Shown piece after piece: positions 1-11,936 of a stretch of 64,000 bases of DNA. The notes beneath the pieces were generated by a model that was not told the origin of the DNA, made no database searches, and saw nothing but the letters and a program-made list of their open reading frames with translations. This stretch comes from VXYL01 sp965208525 (lineage in GTDB: Bacteria; Pseudomonadota; Gammaproteobacteria; Pseudomonadales; Azotimanducaceae): the NCBI GenBank assembly GCA_965208525.1, contig OZ242340.1, forward strand, positions 2,542,001 through 2,606,000, written 5' to 3'. The position numbers and the translations under genes were made by a program. How positions within the stretch are numbered: the first letter of the stretch is position 1; every line of letters starts with the position of its first letter.

Positions 1-794
1 CCGGTGCCGGTTAGGACGCTGCAGAGGATCTCCACGAGCATCGAAAGGCCGAAGCCCTTGTGCGAGCCGATTTCCCGGGTGCCGCCGAGCGGCAGCATGA
101 GGAACTTCTCGGGCACGGACGACTCCTCCATGATGGGTGCGCCGTCGGCGCCGGCGATCCAGCCCGGCAACACCTCGCCACCGACGCGGCGCAGGAGCTG
201 GATTTTGTTGCCGGCCACGGAGCTCATGGAGGCGTCGAAGATAAACGGCGGTTCGTTGCGAGATGGCGCCGCAATGCCGATGGGATTCAGCCCCAAGAGC
301 GGTTCGGCGCCTTGGGTGGGTGCCACTTGCAGGCCGCCGGCCGTCATCGAGATGCCCACCATGTCGTGTTCTAACGCAAGGTGCGCGAAGTAGGCGGAGG
401 GCCCATAGTGGCGGCCATTGAACGCCGTGACCACGCCGACGCCGTTGGCCCTGGCGCGCTCGCAGGCAAGTTCCATCATCGCCTTGCCTTGGGCGAGGCC
501 GAGCCCTTGGTCGCAGTCGATCGAGACGGCGGCCGCGGCGTCGCGGGCGCGCTTCATGGTGGGCGCGGGGTTGATCTGGCCGCCTTTCAGGCCGGCGACG
601 TAGGGACGCATCATGTTCGAGACGCCGTGCGAGTCGATGCCCCGGATGTCGGCGTAGATCAGCACGTCGGCGGCGGCTTCTGCATCGGGCTCGGGCATTC
701 CGAGGGTGGTAAAGATGGACTCGACCGCGGCACGCATGTCCTCTTGCGGCACGCGGACGGCTATGTCTTCCGGGACTTGAAAGCGCTCTAGCAT
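1..794 (-). CDS. Malate/L-lactate dehydrogenase (Ldh_2) family oxidoreductase, 3' end cut by window
   Basis: The family consists of NAD(P)-dependent cytosolic dehydrogenases of 2-hydroxyacids such as malate, L-lactate, ureidoglycolate or sulfolactate. About 264 codons are visible. Supporting motifs are RGIDSHGV near residues 51-58 (conserved SHG), a Gly/Ala-rich middle, GLNPIGIAAPS, and a GSHKGFGLSMLVEIL segment near the window edge. The reading frame opens with ATG at 794; an ATG eleven bases upstream runs into a stop, so 794 is the likely start. Family members are usually 330-360 residues, so roughly 80 residues lie outside the window. The neighbour on the other strand is a D-2-hydroxyacid dehydrogenase, which suggests hydroxyacid use, but the substrate cannot be read from the sequence. 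Confidence 0.87.
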   Translation of the reverse strand, partial: MLERFQVPEDIAVRVPQEDMRAAVESIFTTLGMPEPDAEAAADVLIYADIRGIDSHGVSNMMRPYVAGLKGGQINPAPTMKRARDAAAAVSIDCDQGLGLAQGKAMMELACERARANGVGVVTAFNGRHYGPSAYFAHLALEHDMVGISMTAGGLQVAPTQGAEPLLGLNPIGIAAPSRNEPPFIFDASMSSVAGNKIQLLRRVGGEVLPGWIAGADGAPIMEESSVPEKFLMLPLGGTREIGSHKGFGLSMLVEILCSVLTGT

Positions 795-925
795 GGGTGG
801 CTCATCGCAACGAAAACCCGCTAGTGTATCGGCTTCGAATTGCCTCGACCTGCCGAACGGTGTTGCGACTCGGCGCAGAGCCTGCGGCATGATCTTCGGG
901 ATTGGAAAATGGATTGGGAGCTTGC

Positions 926-1888
926 ATGACGACGCTGCTGTTGATGCCGCCGCTTGACGACGACATTCGCTCGTGGGCGGAGCGCTTGGCCAAGGACCTG
1001 CCGGAGTTGGATGTGCGGCTAGCGAAGGACGATGCCGAGGTGAAAGCGGCTCTGCCGCACGCTGACGCGTCCTACGGCTGGGTCTCGCCGGAGAACCTGC
1101 CGCTCGCAAGGCGCCTGCGCTGGTTGCAGAACCCCTTTGCGGGACCGTTTCCCGGCTACTACTACGACGCGCTCATCCAACACCCGGTTGTCATCACCAA
1201 TCCGCGCGGCATTTACTCCGACCACATCGCGCACCACATTCTGATGTTCATGCTGGCGCTGTCGCGGGGGTTGGCCTATTGGATGGAGGCGCAGCGACGA
1301 GGTCGGTGGGAACGCAATGCGCGCAAGCGCGGTTACACCAACATTGCGGGATCGACGGTGCTCATCAACGGCGTCGGTGGAATCGGCGCCGAGACGGCAC
1401 GGCTCTGCGCTGCGCTTGGGGCGAAGGTCATCGGCGTCGATCCCCGGCCGGAGCACGACTGCCCGGCGACCATCGTGCCGCCAAACCAGCTCGACGAGCA
1501 CCTGCCCGAAGCCGACTTCGTGGTCACGACGGTGCCGCACACGCCGGAAACCGAGTTCATGTGGAATCGGCGCCGCTTCGAGCTGATGAAACGCTCTGCC
1601 TACTTCATCAACATCGGCCGGGGCATGACCGCCAACCTCGAGGAACTCTTCGAGGCGCTGGTGGGACGCACCATCGCCGGCGCCGGGCTCGACGTGTTCC
1701 AGATCGAGCCGCTGCCGGACGACCACCCCCTCTGGCATCTGGAGAACGTGATCATCACGCCGCATGTGGCGGTGGCCGATGCCGACGACATCCCGGAGCG
1801 GCGCTACCAGCTCCTGCTGGACAATGCCCGGCGCTTCCTCGCTGGCGCGGAACTCAAGAATGTCGTGGACAAGGCGCGCTGGTATTGA
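926..1888 (+). CDS. D-isomer specific 2-hydroxyacid dehydrogenase, NAD-binding
   Basis: A 320-residue cytosolic enzyme expected to interconvert a 2-hydroxyacid and a 2-oxoacid with NAD(P)H. The Rossmann glycine motif GVGGIG lies at about residues 149-154 and is followed by an acidic residue (VIGVD). The family catalytic Arg is in NIGRG near 230, and the His is in ITPHVA near 283. The substrate-side N-terminus is typical of the glyoxylate/hydroxypyruvate reductase-like branch. The ATG at 926 is preceded by GGGAG at a five-base spacing, preferred over an upstream in-frame TTG at 902. The exact substrate is unknown. The next gene follows 67 bases later on the same strand. Confidence 0.9.
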   Translation: MTTLLLMPPLDDDIRSWAERLAKDLPELDVRLAKDDAEVKAALPHADASYGWVSPENLPLARRLRWLQNPFAGPFPGYYYDALIQHPVVITNPRGIYSDHIAHHILMFMLALSRGLAYWMEAQRRGRWERNARKRGYTNIAGSTVLINGVGGIGAETARLCAALGAKVIGVDPRPEHDCPATIVPPNQLDEHLPEADFVVTTVPHTPETEFMWNRRRFELMKRSAYFINIGRGMTANLEELFEALVGRTIAGAGLDVFQIEPLPDDHPLWHLENVIITPHVAVADADDIPERRYQLLLDNARRFLAGAELKNVVDKARWY

Positions 1889-1955
1889 CCGAAGCGGACG
1901 TTGCGCCGAAGGCGTATGATCGGGCAACGGCGAGGCAGACTCGGAGAGCGCGAAG

Positions 1956-2753
1956 ATGGCGATCGGTGTCGAGACACAGGTGCGCTACCTGAACGAGGAG
2001 TGGCGCGGGAGCGACGAAACGCCACGCATTGGCACTCGGGAGACCCGGCGAGCCAACACCAGCAAGCACGACGTGGTGGTGTTCGATGCCCGCAGTCGCC
2101 TGGACGACCTTAGCCTGGACGTGAACGGCTTCAAGCTCGTCGCTCACGTCACCGGGCTTGACGACTTCACCGGCGATGGCCGTATCCGCGAGACGTACTA
2201 CCCGGAGATCGAGGCCCTTGCCAAGGAGATCATCGGCGCCGAGGAGGTGTTCATCACGCAGCACGTCGTGCGCACCGAGGACACCTCGGATTTCAACAAG
2301 GCCTACGCCCGCTTCGTCCATTGCGACTACAGCCTGGAGGATCCGCTCGCGACGGCGCACAAGCTCCTCGAAGGGCGCGGGCTGGACCCGGCCGATTACG
2401 AAGGCGCGGATTTTGCTTGGTATAACAGTTGGCAGCCCATTCACAACCCGGCCAGCCGCAATCCGCTGGCCGTGATCGACGCCGCAACGCTCGCCAAGGA
2501 CGATGTGGTCGATTACTTCTACACGGGCTACGGCAAGGACGGCAAGTCGTCGATGCCGGTGCGCAATCCCGACCACGAGTTCTATTACTTCTCCGACATG
2601 GCCACGGACGAACTGCTTTTCATAAAGCAACTCGACAGCCGCCCCGGCTACGCCTCGCTGTGCCCGCACACGTCGTTCGACGATCCCACGTCGGATCCGG
2701 ACGCACCTCCGCGCAGGAGCATCGAGGTGCGAATGATGGCGGTGTTTCGGTAG
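1956..2753 (+). CDS. CmcJ/NvfI (AsaB-like) family oxidoreductase
   Basis: The 265-residue protein resembles the CmcJ/NvfI family, named after the cephamycin C-7 methoxylation component and fungal oxygenase-like enzymes. Family hallmarks visible are QHVVRTED near 102-109, VHCDYS at 121-126 (His122 and Asp124 as a possible HxD metal pair), WYNSWQPI near 155-162, a PLAVIDA segment near 170, and CPHTSFDD near 237-243 with a possible third His. The C-terminal RRSIEVR matches the basic segment found in these proteins. The reaction of bacterial members is largely undefined, so an Fe(II)/2-oxoglutarate-type oxygenase role is inference. It lies downstream of the hydroxyacid dehydrogenase in the same orientation and may be co-transcribed with it. 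Confidence 0.8.
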   Translation: MAIGVETQVRYLNEEWRGSDETPRIGTRETRRANTSKHDVVVFDARSRLDDLSLDVNGFKLVAHVTGLDDFTGDGRIRETYYPEIEALAKEIIGAEEVFITQHVVRTEDTSDFNKAYARFVHCDYSLEDPLATAHKLLEGRGLDPADYEGADFAWYNSWQPIHNPASRNPLAVIDAATLAKDDVVDYFYTGYGKDGKSSMPVRNPDHEFYYFSDMATDELLFIKQLDSRPGYASLCPHTSFDDPTSDPDAPPRRSIEVRMMAVFR

Positions 2754-2787
2754 CGCCTGATCTAAGTCCCTGGCCGCGGGCGTGCGG

Positions 2788-3186
2788 TTAGGTAGACGAC
2801 GCGTCGCTCGCTCGCTCGCGGCGCAGCCACCAAGCGGCCAGCAGCAGTACGGCGGCCATGAGTAGGTCGGCAAGCAAGGACGACGTTGCCAGCGCAGCCG
2901 CGTGGTTGCCCCAGGCCAAGAGGCGCAGTCCCGCAGTGGCGCCCGGCAGCAGGGCAGCAGCGAACAGCCAACTCGGCTGCGCCTTCCATGCGCCCACCAG
3001 GGCGAGCAGTGCGCCGATGAAGAAGTAGGTGCCCGTGATACTAATCTGCGCGCCGCGGGCCGACTCGTCGAGGAGGGCCATGCCAATCCGCTCAGCGGCC
3101 CGCTCCGGGTTCAGCACCCATGCCATGGCGTTGGCGAGCAAGTAGGCGGCCGGCAGGCAGGCCAGAATGCGGACGACGCGGTTCAT
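2788..3186 (-). CDS. Small four-helix membrane protein, DUF4345-like
   Basis: The 132-residue inner-membrane protein has four hydrophobic stretches at roughly residues 7-26, 48-66, 70-90 and 100-122 and ends in a short basic tail. Its size, topology and the AWVLNPERAAERIGM segment after the first helix resemble DUF4345-type proteins, whose function is unknown. ATG at 3186 is the natural start. It lies 24 bases downstream of the esterase gene's stop and in the same orientation, so the two may be co-transcribed. The family assignment is tentative; that it is a membrane protein is clear. Confidence 0.6.
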   Translation of the reverse strand: MNRVVRILACLPAAYLLANAMAWVLNPERAAERIGMALLDESARGAQISITGTYFFIGALLALVGAWKAQPSWLFAAALLPGATAGLRLLAWGNHAAALATSSLLADLLMAAVLLLAAWWLRRERASDASST

Positions 3187-3210
3187 GGCGGTTCCCTGGC
3201 CGCTGCTGGA

Positions 3211-4104
3211 TCAACCGGTGACGCGGTCGAAGAACGCCCCGATGGCGGCCAGCGCTGCCGTGGATTCGGGCAAGTTGGGGTTGTGCTGGAAGACGTGGAA
3301 TGCGCCCTCGAACACCTCGATTTGCACATCGACGCCGGCGCTAGAAGCTCGCTCGGCAAGGCGCGTGGAATCGTCGAGCAACACCTCGAAGTCGCCCACC
3401 TGAATCAGCAGCGGCGGCAGGCCAGTCAGGTCCCCAAAGAGTGGCGAGACACCGGGAGTGGCGGCGGGAGTGTCACCGCAATACAGACCCGCCATGGGCT
3501 CGAGCACGCCACCGTCGATCATGGGGTCTGCCTCAGCCCGTGTGCGGACGCTTTCGCCGGATGCGGTGAGGTCGGTCCAGGGCGACAGCAGCACGGCGCC
3601 GGCCGGTTGCGGTTTGCCCTGCTCCTTGAGCGCGAGCAGGCAAGCGAGGGTAAGGCCACCACCGGCGGAGTCTCCGGCGATGACGATCTGGTCGGGGGCG
3701 ATGCCCCGCTCACGCAAGCGGTCGTAGCTCGCCACCGCGTCATCCACCGCGGCCGGGTAGGGGTGTTCCGGTGCGAGGCGGTAGTCGATGCCGAGCACTG
3801 GTGCCCGACAGGCGCCCGAAATGCGCCCCATGAGTTCGGTGTGGGTGTTGAGCGAGCCCATCACGTAGCCGCCGCCGTGGAAGTAGAGCACGCCGCGGTC
3901 GTCCCGCACGCCGGCGGCGCTGACGTGTCGTGCGGGGATGCCGCCAGCGTCCATGTTGCGCTCCGAGATGTCGTCCGGAACCGGCGTGAGCGTGGCCATG
4001 TCCTCCATGTTGCGACGCATGGCGTGGATGTCCCCACCCCCGTCGGTGGGGCTCGGCGCGTCGCGCATGGCCTGGACGGCGGCTTGCATCTCTTCGCTGG
4101 GCAT
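3211..4104 (-). CDS. Alpha/beta hydrolase, hormone-sensitive-lipase (family IV) esterase
   Basis: A 297-residue carboxylesterase-type hydrolase. The oxyanion-hole motif HGGGY is at 76-80 and the nucleophile motif GDSAGG at 144-149 (Ser146). The acid is probably Glu240 or Asp244 in GDFEVLLDDS, and the His is in GAFHVF (His270). This order and spacing define the HSL family, which hydrolyses short-chain acyl esters in the cytoplasm. No signal peptide is present. It is followed on the same strand by a small membrane protein gene. The natural substrate is unknown. Confidence 0.9.
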   Translation of the reverse strand: MPSEEMQAAVQAMRDAPSPTDGGGDIHAMRRNMEDMATLTPVPDDISERNMDAGGIPARHVSAAGVRDDRGVLYFHGGGYVMGSLNTHTELMGRISGACRAPVLGIDYRLAPEHPYPAAVDDAVASYDRLRERGIAPDQIVIAGDSAGGGLTLACLLALKEQGKPQPAGAVLLSPWTDLTASGESVRTRAEADPMIDGGVLEPMAGLYCGDTPAATPGVSPLFGDLTGLPPLLIQVGDFEVLLDDSTRLAERASSAGVDVQIEVFEGAFHVFQHNPNLPESTAALAAIGAFFDRVTG

Positions 4105-4221
4105 TTGCTGTTCTCTCCCTACTATGGTTGCTTTGGCCGTATAGGCGTGCCTGTCACGAATCTTTGGCCGAGTGTGTCACCCTTAAGATGTCGCCAAGGC
4201 TCGCCTACTGCGAACGGCGCA

Positions 4222-4914
4222 TCACCAAACGCGGTGGTGGCGGCCGAGAAACTCGAATACGGATCGCGCGGTGCCCTCGCGGGTGAGGTCGTCGCGGGCG
4301 AATCGCGCAGCGGCTGGGGAGATCGGGCGCGCCTTGGTCGTCTTCAAGTGCGCTTCCGCAACCCGTTCGAGCATCGCGAACCACACCACCGACTCGGCGA
4401 CACTGGCGCCGACGGTCAGCGGGCCGTGATTGCGCAGCAGGACGGCGCGGTTGCGGCCGAGGCTCTGGGCTAGGCGCGCCCCGGCGTCGAGGCCCTGCAC
4501 CTGCACTTCCTCGTCGTCGAACAAAGCCGCGTTCTCGAAGAATACGCAGGCTTCCTGGGTGATCGGCTCGATCGGACGCACCTCGGCGCAGAATGGCGTT
4601 CCCCATTGGGTGTGGGTATGTGCCGCACTCACCACGTCGGCGCGGGCGGCGAGGATGGGCTGGTGGATGTAGAAACCAGGTCGGTTGATGTCGCCGCTTC
4701 CCTCGACAAGCTCGCCCTCCGGACCTACCAGCACGAGATCGTCAGTCGTCGCCTCCGGAAACGGCACGCCGTAGCGGAGCAGCCAGAAGCAATCGCGACG
4801 TTCCGGGTCGCGACCGCTGATGTGGCCATCGCCGAGGTCGCCCCAGCCAAGGGCGCCGAAGATGCGATAGCCGCGGGCAAGGTCTTCCTTCAGGGCCGTT
4901 CGTGCGTCGGTCAC
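4222..4914 (-). CDS. Class II aldolase/adducin family protein
   Basis: A 230-residue cytosolic protein of the class II aldolase fold. The zinc-binding pair is visible in AAHTHTQW (His99 and His101), and a third ligand is likely in LRNHGPL in the C-terminal third. An early segment GWGDLGDGHISGRDP matches the phosphate/Gly-rich start of the family. Members include fuculose-phosphate aldolase, ribulose-phosphate epimerase and several decarboxylases, and the sequence does not say which reaction applies here. It lies between a phosphoesterase and an esterase, all on the minus strand. Confidence 0.88.
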   Translation of the reverse strand: MTDARTALKEDLARGYRIFGALGWGDLGDGHISGRDPERRDCFWLLRYGVPFPEATTDDLVLVGPEGELVEGSGDINRPGFYIHQPILAARADVVSAAHTHTQWGTPFCAEVRPIEPITQEACVFFENAALFDDEEVQVQGLDAGARLAQSLGRNRAVLLRNHGPLTVGASVAESVVWFAMLERVAEAHLKTTKARPISPAAARFARDDLTREGTARSVFEFLGRHHRVW

Positions 4915-4953
4915 CGCCGCCGACCTCCGTGTTGCATATGGCCGCGTTCCACT

Positions 4954-5535
4954 TCAGGCGGCACCGGCAGCGAGTTCCAGGGAGCGCCTGGGAACGTCTG
5001 CCCGATGCATCGGCTCGCTGCCGGTTTCCACTAGCTGGTGCAGTTCTGCCAGCACCCGGTCCGCGTCGATGTGGAGGAAGCCGATGCTGCCGAGGCGCAG
5101 CGACTTGTTGTAGGGCAGGGTGGGGGAGCCTGGATTGACGTAGAGCACGCCCTCGACACCGGCGGCCTCCTCGATGTGGGTGTGGCCATAGAGCACCACA
5201 TCCGGCGTTGCGCCACCGAAGCGCTGTTCCGTGCGTCGCGCCAGGATTTCGGGGCTTGCTCGCTCAGGCGAAGGGAAGTCGTGGATCATGGCGACGCTTA
5301 CGCCTTGGAAATCGAGCACCCACGTGTCTTCGACCCGCGCGTCTGTGACGTGCATGTCGCCGTTGCCGCGTGCGGCCCACACCGGCGCGATGGCGGCAAG
5401 CTCGTCTAGCAGCACCGGCGACCAGAGATCGCCGGCATGGAGGATGGCGTCCACCCCTTGGAACGCGTCGAACACCTGCGGCCACAGCTCGCCGCCGCGA
5501 GAGATGTGGGAATCGGAAATCAGTCCAATGCGCAT
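4954..5535 (-). CDS. YfcE/MJ0936-family metallophosphoesterase
   Basis: A 193-residue calcineurin-like phosphoesterase. Metal ligands are visible in order: ISDSHISRG (Asp8, His10), LHAGDLWSP, ARGNGDMH (the GNxD/H motif), MIHDFP, and YGHTHIEEA near the C-terminal third. The YfcE family hydrolyses phosphodiester bonds of small or artificial substrates; the physiological substrate is not known. The TLPYNKSLRLGSIGFL tail is typical of the family. ATG at 5535 is the start, and the tandem repeat array lies upstream of it. Confidence 0.88.
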   Translation of the reverse strand: MRIGLISDSHISRGGELWPQVFDAFQGVDAILHAGDLWSPVLLDELAAIAPVWAARGNGDMHVTDARVEDTWVLDFQGVSVAMIHDFPSPERASPEILARRTEQRFGGATPDVVLYGHTHIEEAAGVEGVLYVNPGSPTLPYNKSLRLGSIGFLHIDADRVLAELHQLVETGSEPMHRADVPRRSLELAAGAA

Positions 5536-5660
5536 CTCAAGTTTGCGTATCTTCCGCCAGACCCGACAACCCTACAGGATTCCCGTGTGCCAGGGGCAGT
5601 GGTTTCGGCCTGACGGACCTGCGGCGGGTGGCGAGGGCCGACCCGGCAGCTTGCGCCTGT
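5536..5660. other. Intergenic spacer upstream of the phosphoesterase gene
   Basis: About 125 bases between the phosphoesterase start and the first copy of the tandem element. I see no convincing gene here. The sequence grades into the repeat array and must contain the promoter for the minus-strand phosphoesterase unless that gene is read through from metH across the array. Confidence 0.4.
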
Positions 5661-5920
5661 TCCATGGGAGTTCCGTCCCGGCGGGGAGGTCGGGCCGCGG
5701 ACGCCAAGGAACATGGCCCTTTCCCCGCTGCCGACAGGCCCGTCTCGCGGGGAGACGGCTGGTTGTGGCTTCCGGCCCTTGGTTGTTTCGCCTTCGGCGG
5801 GAGGAGCGTGACGGGCCCTCGCTCCGAGTGGCTTGTGGGACCGCGCCATCCGGCCGGCACGTTGGTTTTGACTCCACTTCGAGGCACATTGTTGGTTTAT
5901 CAATGTGTTACGGGATTCGT
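5661..5920 (-). repeat. Tandem element copy A (short form)
   Basis: This 260-base copy differs from its neighbours by a deletion of roughly 30 bases (near 5712) and scattered substitutions. It keeps the strong hairpin CCGTCTC-gcggg-GAGACGG and the core that begins, on the minus strand, with GTGCCTCGAAG. Strand is given in the sense shared with metH, because relatives after adk and rsmJ lie in the same sense relative to those genes. Confidence 0.9.
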
Positions 5921-6210
5921 TCCATGCAAGTCTCCACCCCGGCGGGGAGGCTGGGCCGCGGACGCCAGGGAACGCTCAATCGCGCAGTCGGAGAGCGCAT
6001 TGAGGGCCCCTTCCCGCCACCGAACCGGCCCGTCTCGCGGGGAGACGGCTGGTTGCGATGTCGGGCCCTTGGTTGCTTCGCCTTCGGCGGGAGGAGCGTG
6101 ACGGGCCCTCGCTCCGAGTGGCGTGTGGGACCGCGCCATCCGGCCGGCACGTTGGTTTTGACTCCGCTTCGAGGCACATTGTTGGTTTATCAATGTGTTA
6201 CGGGATTTGT
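5921..6210 (-). repeat. Tandem element copy B (290 bp)
   Basis: A 290-base unit repeated with the same period in the next copy; for example GTTGGTTTAT recurs at 5891, 6181 and 6471. It carries about 30 bases that copy A lacks, which fold as CTCAAT...ATTGAG. All three minus-strand frames are largely open through it, but 290 is not a multiple of three and frames shift between copies, so it is unlikely to be one repeated protein domain. Confidence 0.93.
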
Positions 6211-6500
6211 TCCATGCAAGTCTCCACGCCGGCGGGGAGGCTGGGCCGCGGACGCTAGGGAACGCTCAATCGCGCAGTCGGAGAGCGCATTGAGGGCCCC
6301 TTCCCGCCACCGAACCGGCCCGTCTCGCGGGGAGACGGCTGGTTGCGATGTCGGGCCCTTGGTTGCTTCGCCTTCGGCGGGAGGAGCGTGACGGGCCCTC
6401 GCTTCGAGTGGCATGTGGGACCGCGCCATCCGGCCGATACGTTGGTTTTGACTCGACTTCGAGGCACATTGTTGGTTTATCAACGTGTTGGGGGCTTTGT
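6211..6500 (-). repeat. Tandem element copy C (290 bp), nearest metH
   Basis: Almost identical to copy B with a few substitutions, for example GCATGTGGG for GCGTGTGGG near 6412 and CGATACGTTGG for CGGCACGTTGG. It ends about 20 bases from the metH stop codon, and a stub of a further unit (TCTATGCAAG) follows at 6501-6510. Near identity of B and C suggests recent duplication or ongoing homogenisation. Confidence 0.93.
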
Positions 6501-6520
6501 TCTATGCAAGATGTCGGAGG

Positions 6521-10264
<3,744 letters not shown>

Positions 10265-10485
10265 CAGAACTTGCACGGTACCAAGAGGACGTAGAGCACG
10301 AACGTGCGACGGTGTCTCGCCTCTACCGCCAACGCGGTATGGACGTCGTGGCCTCCTTCAATGGCAGTTTCTCCAAGGCGCTGGCACATCTGCGAGCCGC
10401 TAGTGTACCGCCGTCGCGGTAGCGCCGGATGTAGCTCGTCATCGTGGGGCTGGTAGCATGGCGGCTTCAATCGAGGGGGCAATCC

Positions 10486-10980
10486 ATGCAGGCAACGATC
10501 ACGACCGAGAAAGGGGACATCCGCTTGGATTTGTTCCCCGACCACGCTCCGGTGACGGTGGCCAACTTCGTCAACCTTGCTTCGCGTGGCTACTACGACG
10601 GCCTCGTCTTTCATCGCGTGATCGACAATTTCATGATTCAGGGCGGGTGTCCTCGGGGCACCGGGACGGGCGGCCCCGGCTATCAGTTCGAGGACGAGTT
10701 CACGCCTGAGCTGCGCCACGACCGCCCCGGGCGTCTTTCGATGGCGAATGCTGGCGCCGGCACCAACGGCTCGCAGTTCTTCATCACCCATGTCGCCACG
10801 CCTTGGCTCGACGATGCCCACACCATTTTCGGCGCGGTGGTGGAAGGTGCGGACCAATCCGTGGTGAATGCCATCGGTCAGGGCGACCGCATCGAATCCA
10901 TCGCCATCAGCGGTGACGTGGACGCCCTGCTCACGGCGAACAGCGCCCGCGTCCTGGAGTGGAACGCCCGGCTGGGCTGA
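10486..10980 (+). CDS. ppiB: Peptidyl-prolyl cis-trans isomerase, cyclophilin type
   Basis: A 164-residue cyclophilin that isomerises X-Pro bonds. It starts at ATG 10486 with GAGGGGG six bases upstream, which is better than upstream in-frame starts. Active-site segments are FHRVIDNFMIQGG (catalytic Arg), LSMANAGAGTNGSQFFIT (QFFIT) and LDDAHTIFGAVVEG. No signal peptide is seen, so it resembles cytoplasmic PpiB rather than periplasmic PpiA. It converges with the SPFH gene, ending 11 bases from that gene's stop. Confidence 0.95.
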   Translation: MQATITTEKGDIRLDLFPDHAPVTVANFVNLASRGYYDGLVFHRVIDNFMIQGGCPRGTGTGGPGYQFEDEFTPELRHDRPGRLSMANAGAGTNGSQFFITHVATPWLDDAHTIFGAVVEGADQSVVNAIGQGDRIESIAISGDVDALLTANSARVLEWNARLG

Positions 10981-10991
10981 GGCGGGCTTCC

Positions 10992-11933
10992 CTATCGACT
11001 TCCTCGTTCCTCGCTAGCCCCCTTCGTCGCGTCCAGAACACGCGTGGCGGCACCGATCATCGAGGTCATGTCGCTTAGATTGGCCGGCACGATGAGGGTG
11101 TTGCCTTCCTTGGCGAGGCTACCGAAGCGCTCGAGGTAGTTCTCCGCCACGCGCAGCTGCATGGCCTTGTCGCCGCCGTCGGCGTTGAGCGCGTCGGCGA
11201 CCTTGGTCAGCCCGGCGGCGGTGGCTTCGGCGATGGCCAAAATTGCCGCCGCCTCGCCTTGCGCCTCGTTGATCTGCTGCTCCCGCGTGGCTTCGGACTG
11301 CTTGATGACCTGCTGCTTCTCGCCCTCCGCTTCATTGATGCGGGCATCGCGCTCCCCTTCGGATTGCAGGATCGTGGCGCGCTTCTCGCGCTCGGCGCGC
11401 ATCTGCTTCTCCATCGCGGAAACCACATCGACCGGCGGGTTGATGTTCTGGATTTCATAGCGCAGCACCTTCACGCCCCAAGGGTCGGAGGCGCGGTCGA
11501 GTTCCTCCACCACGCGGAGGTTAATGTGGCCGCGTTCCTCGAAGGTCTTGTCGAGCTCGATCTTGCCGATCTCGCTGCGCAAAGTCGTCTGGGCGAGCTG
11601 GGTGATGGCAAAGAGGTAGTCGGCGATGCCATAGGACGCCGCTTGGGCGTCCATGATCTGCAGGTAAAGCACGCCATCGACGCCAACCTGCACATTGTCG
11701 GAGGTGATGCAGAGCTGCTCCGGCACGTCCACCGCCTGCTCCTTCAGCGTGTGCTTGTAGGCGACGCGGTCGAGGAACGGCACCAGAATGTGGAACCCCG
11801 CCCGCAGCGTGCGCGCGTAGCGGCCAAGGGACTCGATCACATAGGCGTTCTGCTGCGGCACGATCACCGCCGTCTTGATGATGATGATGATGGCCAGGAT
11901 GGCGAGGACGCCGGCGACGATCAGAGTTTCCAA
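10992..11933 (-). CDS. SPFH/band 7 (stomatin-like) membrane protein, QmcA type
   Basis: The 313-residue protein has an N-terminal membrane segment (about residues 4-26), then an SPFH domain with VPQQNAYVIESLGRYARTL and ILVPFLDRVAYKH. A long Ala/Glu/Gln-rich coiled coil follows (EKRATILQSEGERD, INEAEGEKQQ, near 180-250). Such proteins form large oligomeric assemblies in the membrane and are paired with NfeD partners. Here the NfeD-like gene ends three bases upstream of this ATG in the same orientation, a standard two-gene operon. QmcA-like is the closest assignment; the precise role is unknown. Confidence 0.9.
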   Translation of the reverse strand: METLIVAGVLAILAIIIIIKTAVIVPQQNAYVIESLGRYARTLRAGFHILVPFLDRVAYKHTLKEQAVDVPEQLCITSDNVQVGVDGVLYLQIMDAQAASYGIADYLFAITQLAQTTLRSEIGKIELDKTFEERGHINLRVVEELDRASDPWGVKVLRYEIQNINPPVDVVSAMEKQMRAEREKRATILQSEGERDARINEAEGEKQQVIKQSEATREQQINEAQGEAAAILAIAEATAAGLTKVADALNADGGDKAMQLRVAENYLERFGSLAKEGNTLIVPANLSDMTSMIGAATRVLDATKGASEERGSR

Positions 11934-11936
11934 CTT

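Noticed and set aside
5231..6391. Open frames running through the tandem repeats, encoding similar peptides in each copy
   Set aside because: Open frames exist in several frames and on both strands; the 290-base period shifts frame between copies, and diverged copies after adk and rsmJ do not keep the frame.
5661..6500. Tandem array considered as a CRISPR array
   Set aside because: Units are 260-290 bp with no short repeat/variable spacer layout and no cas genes nearby.
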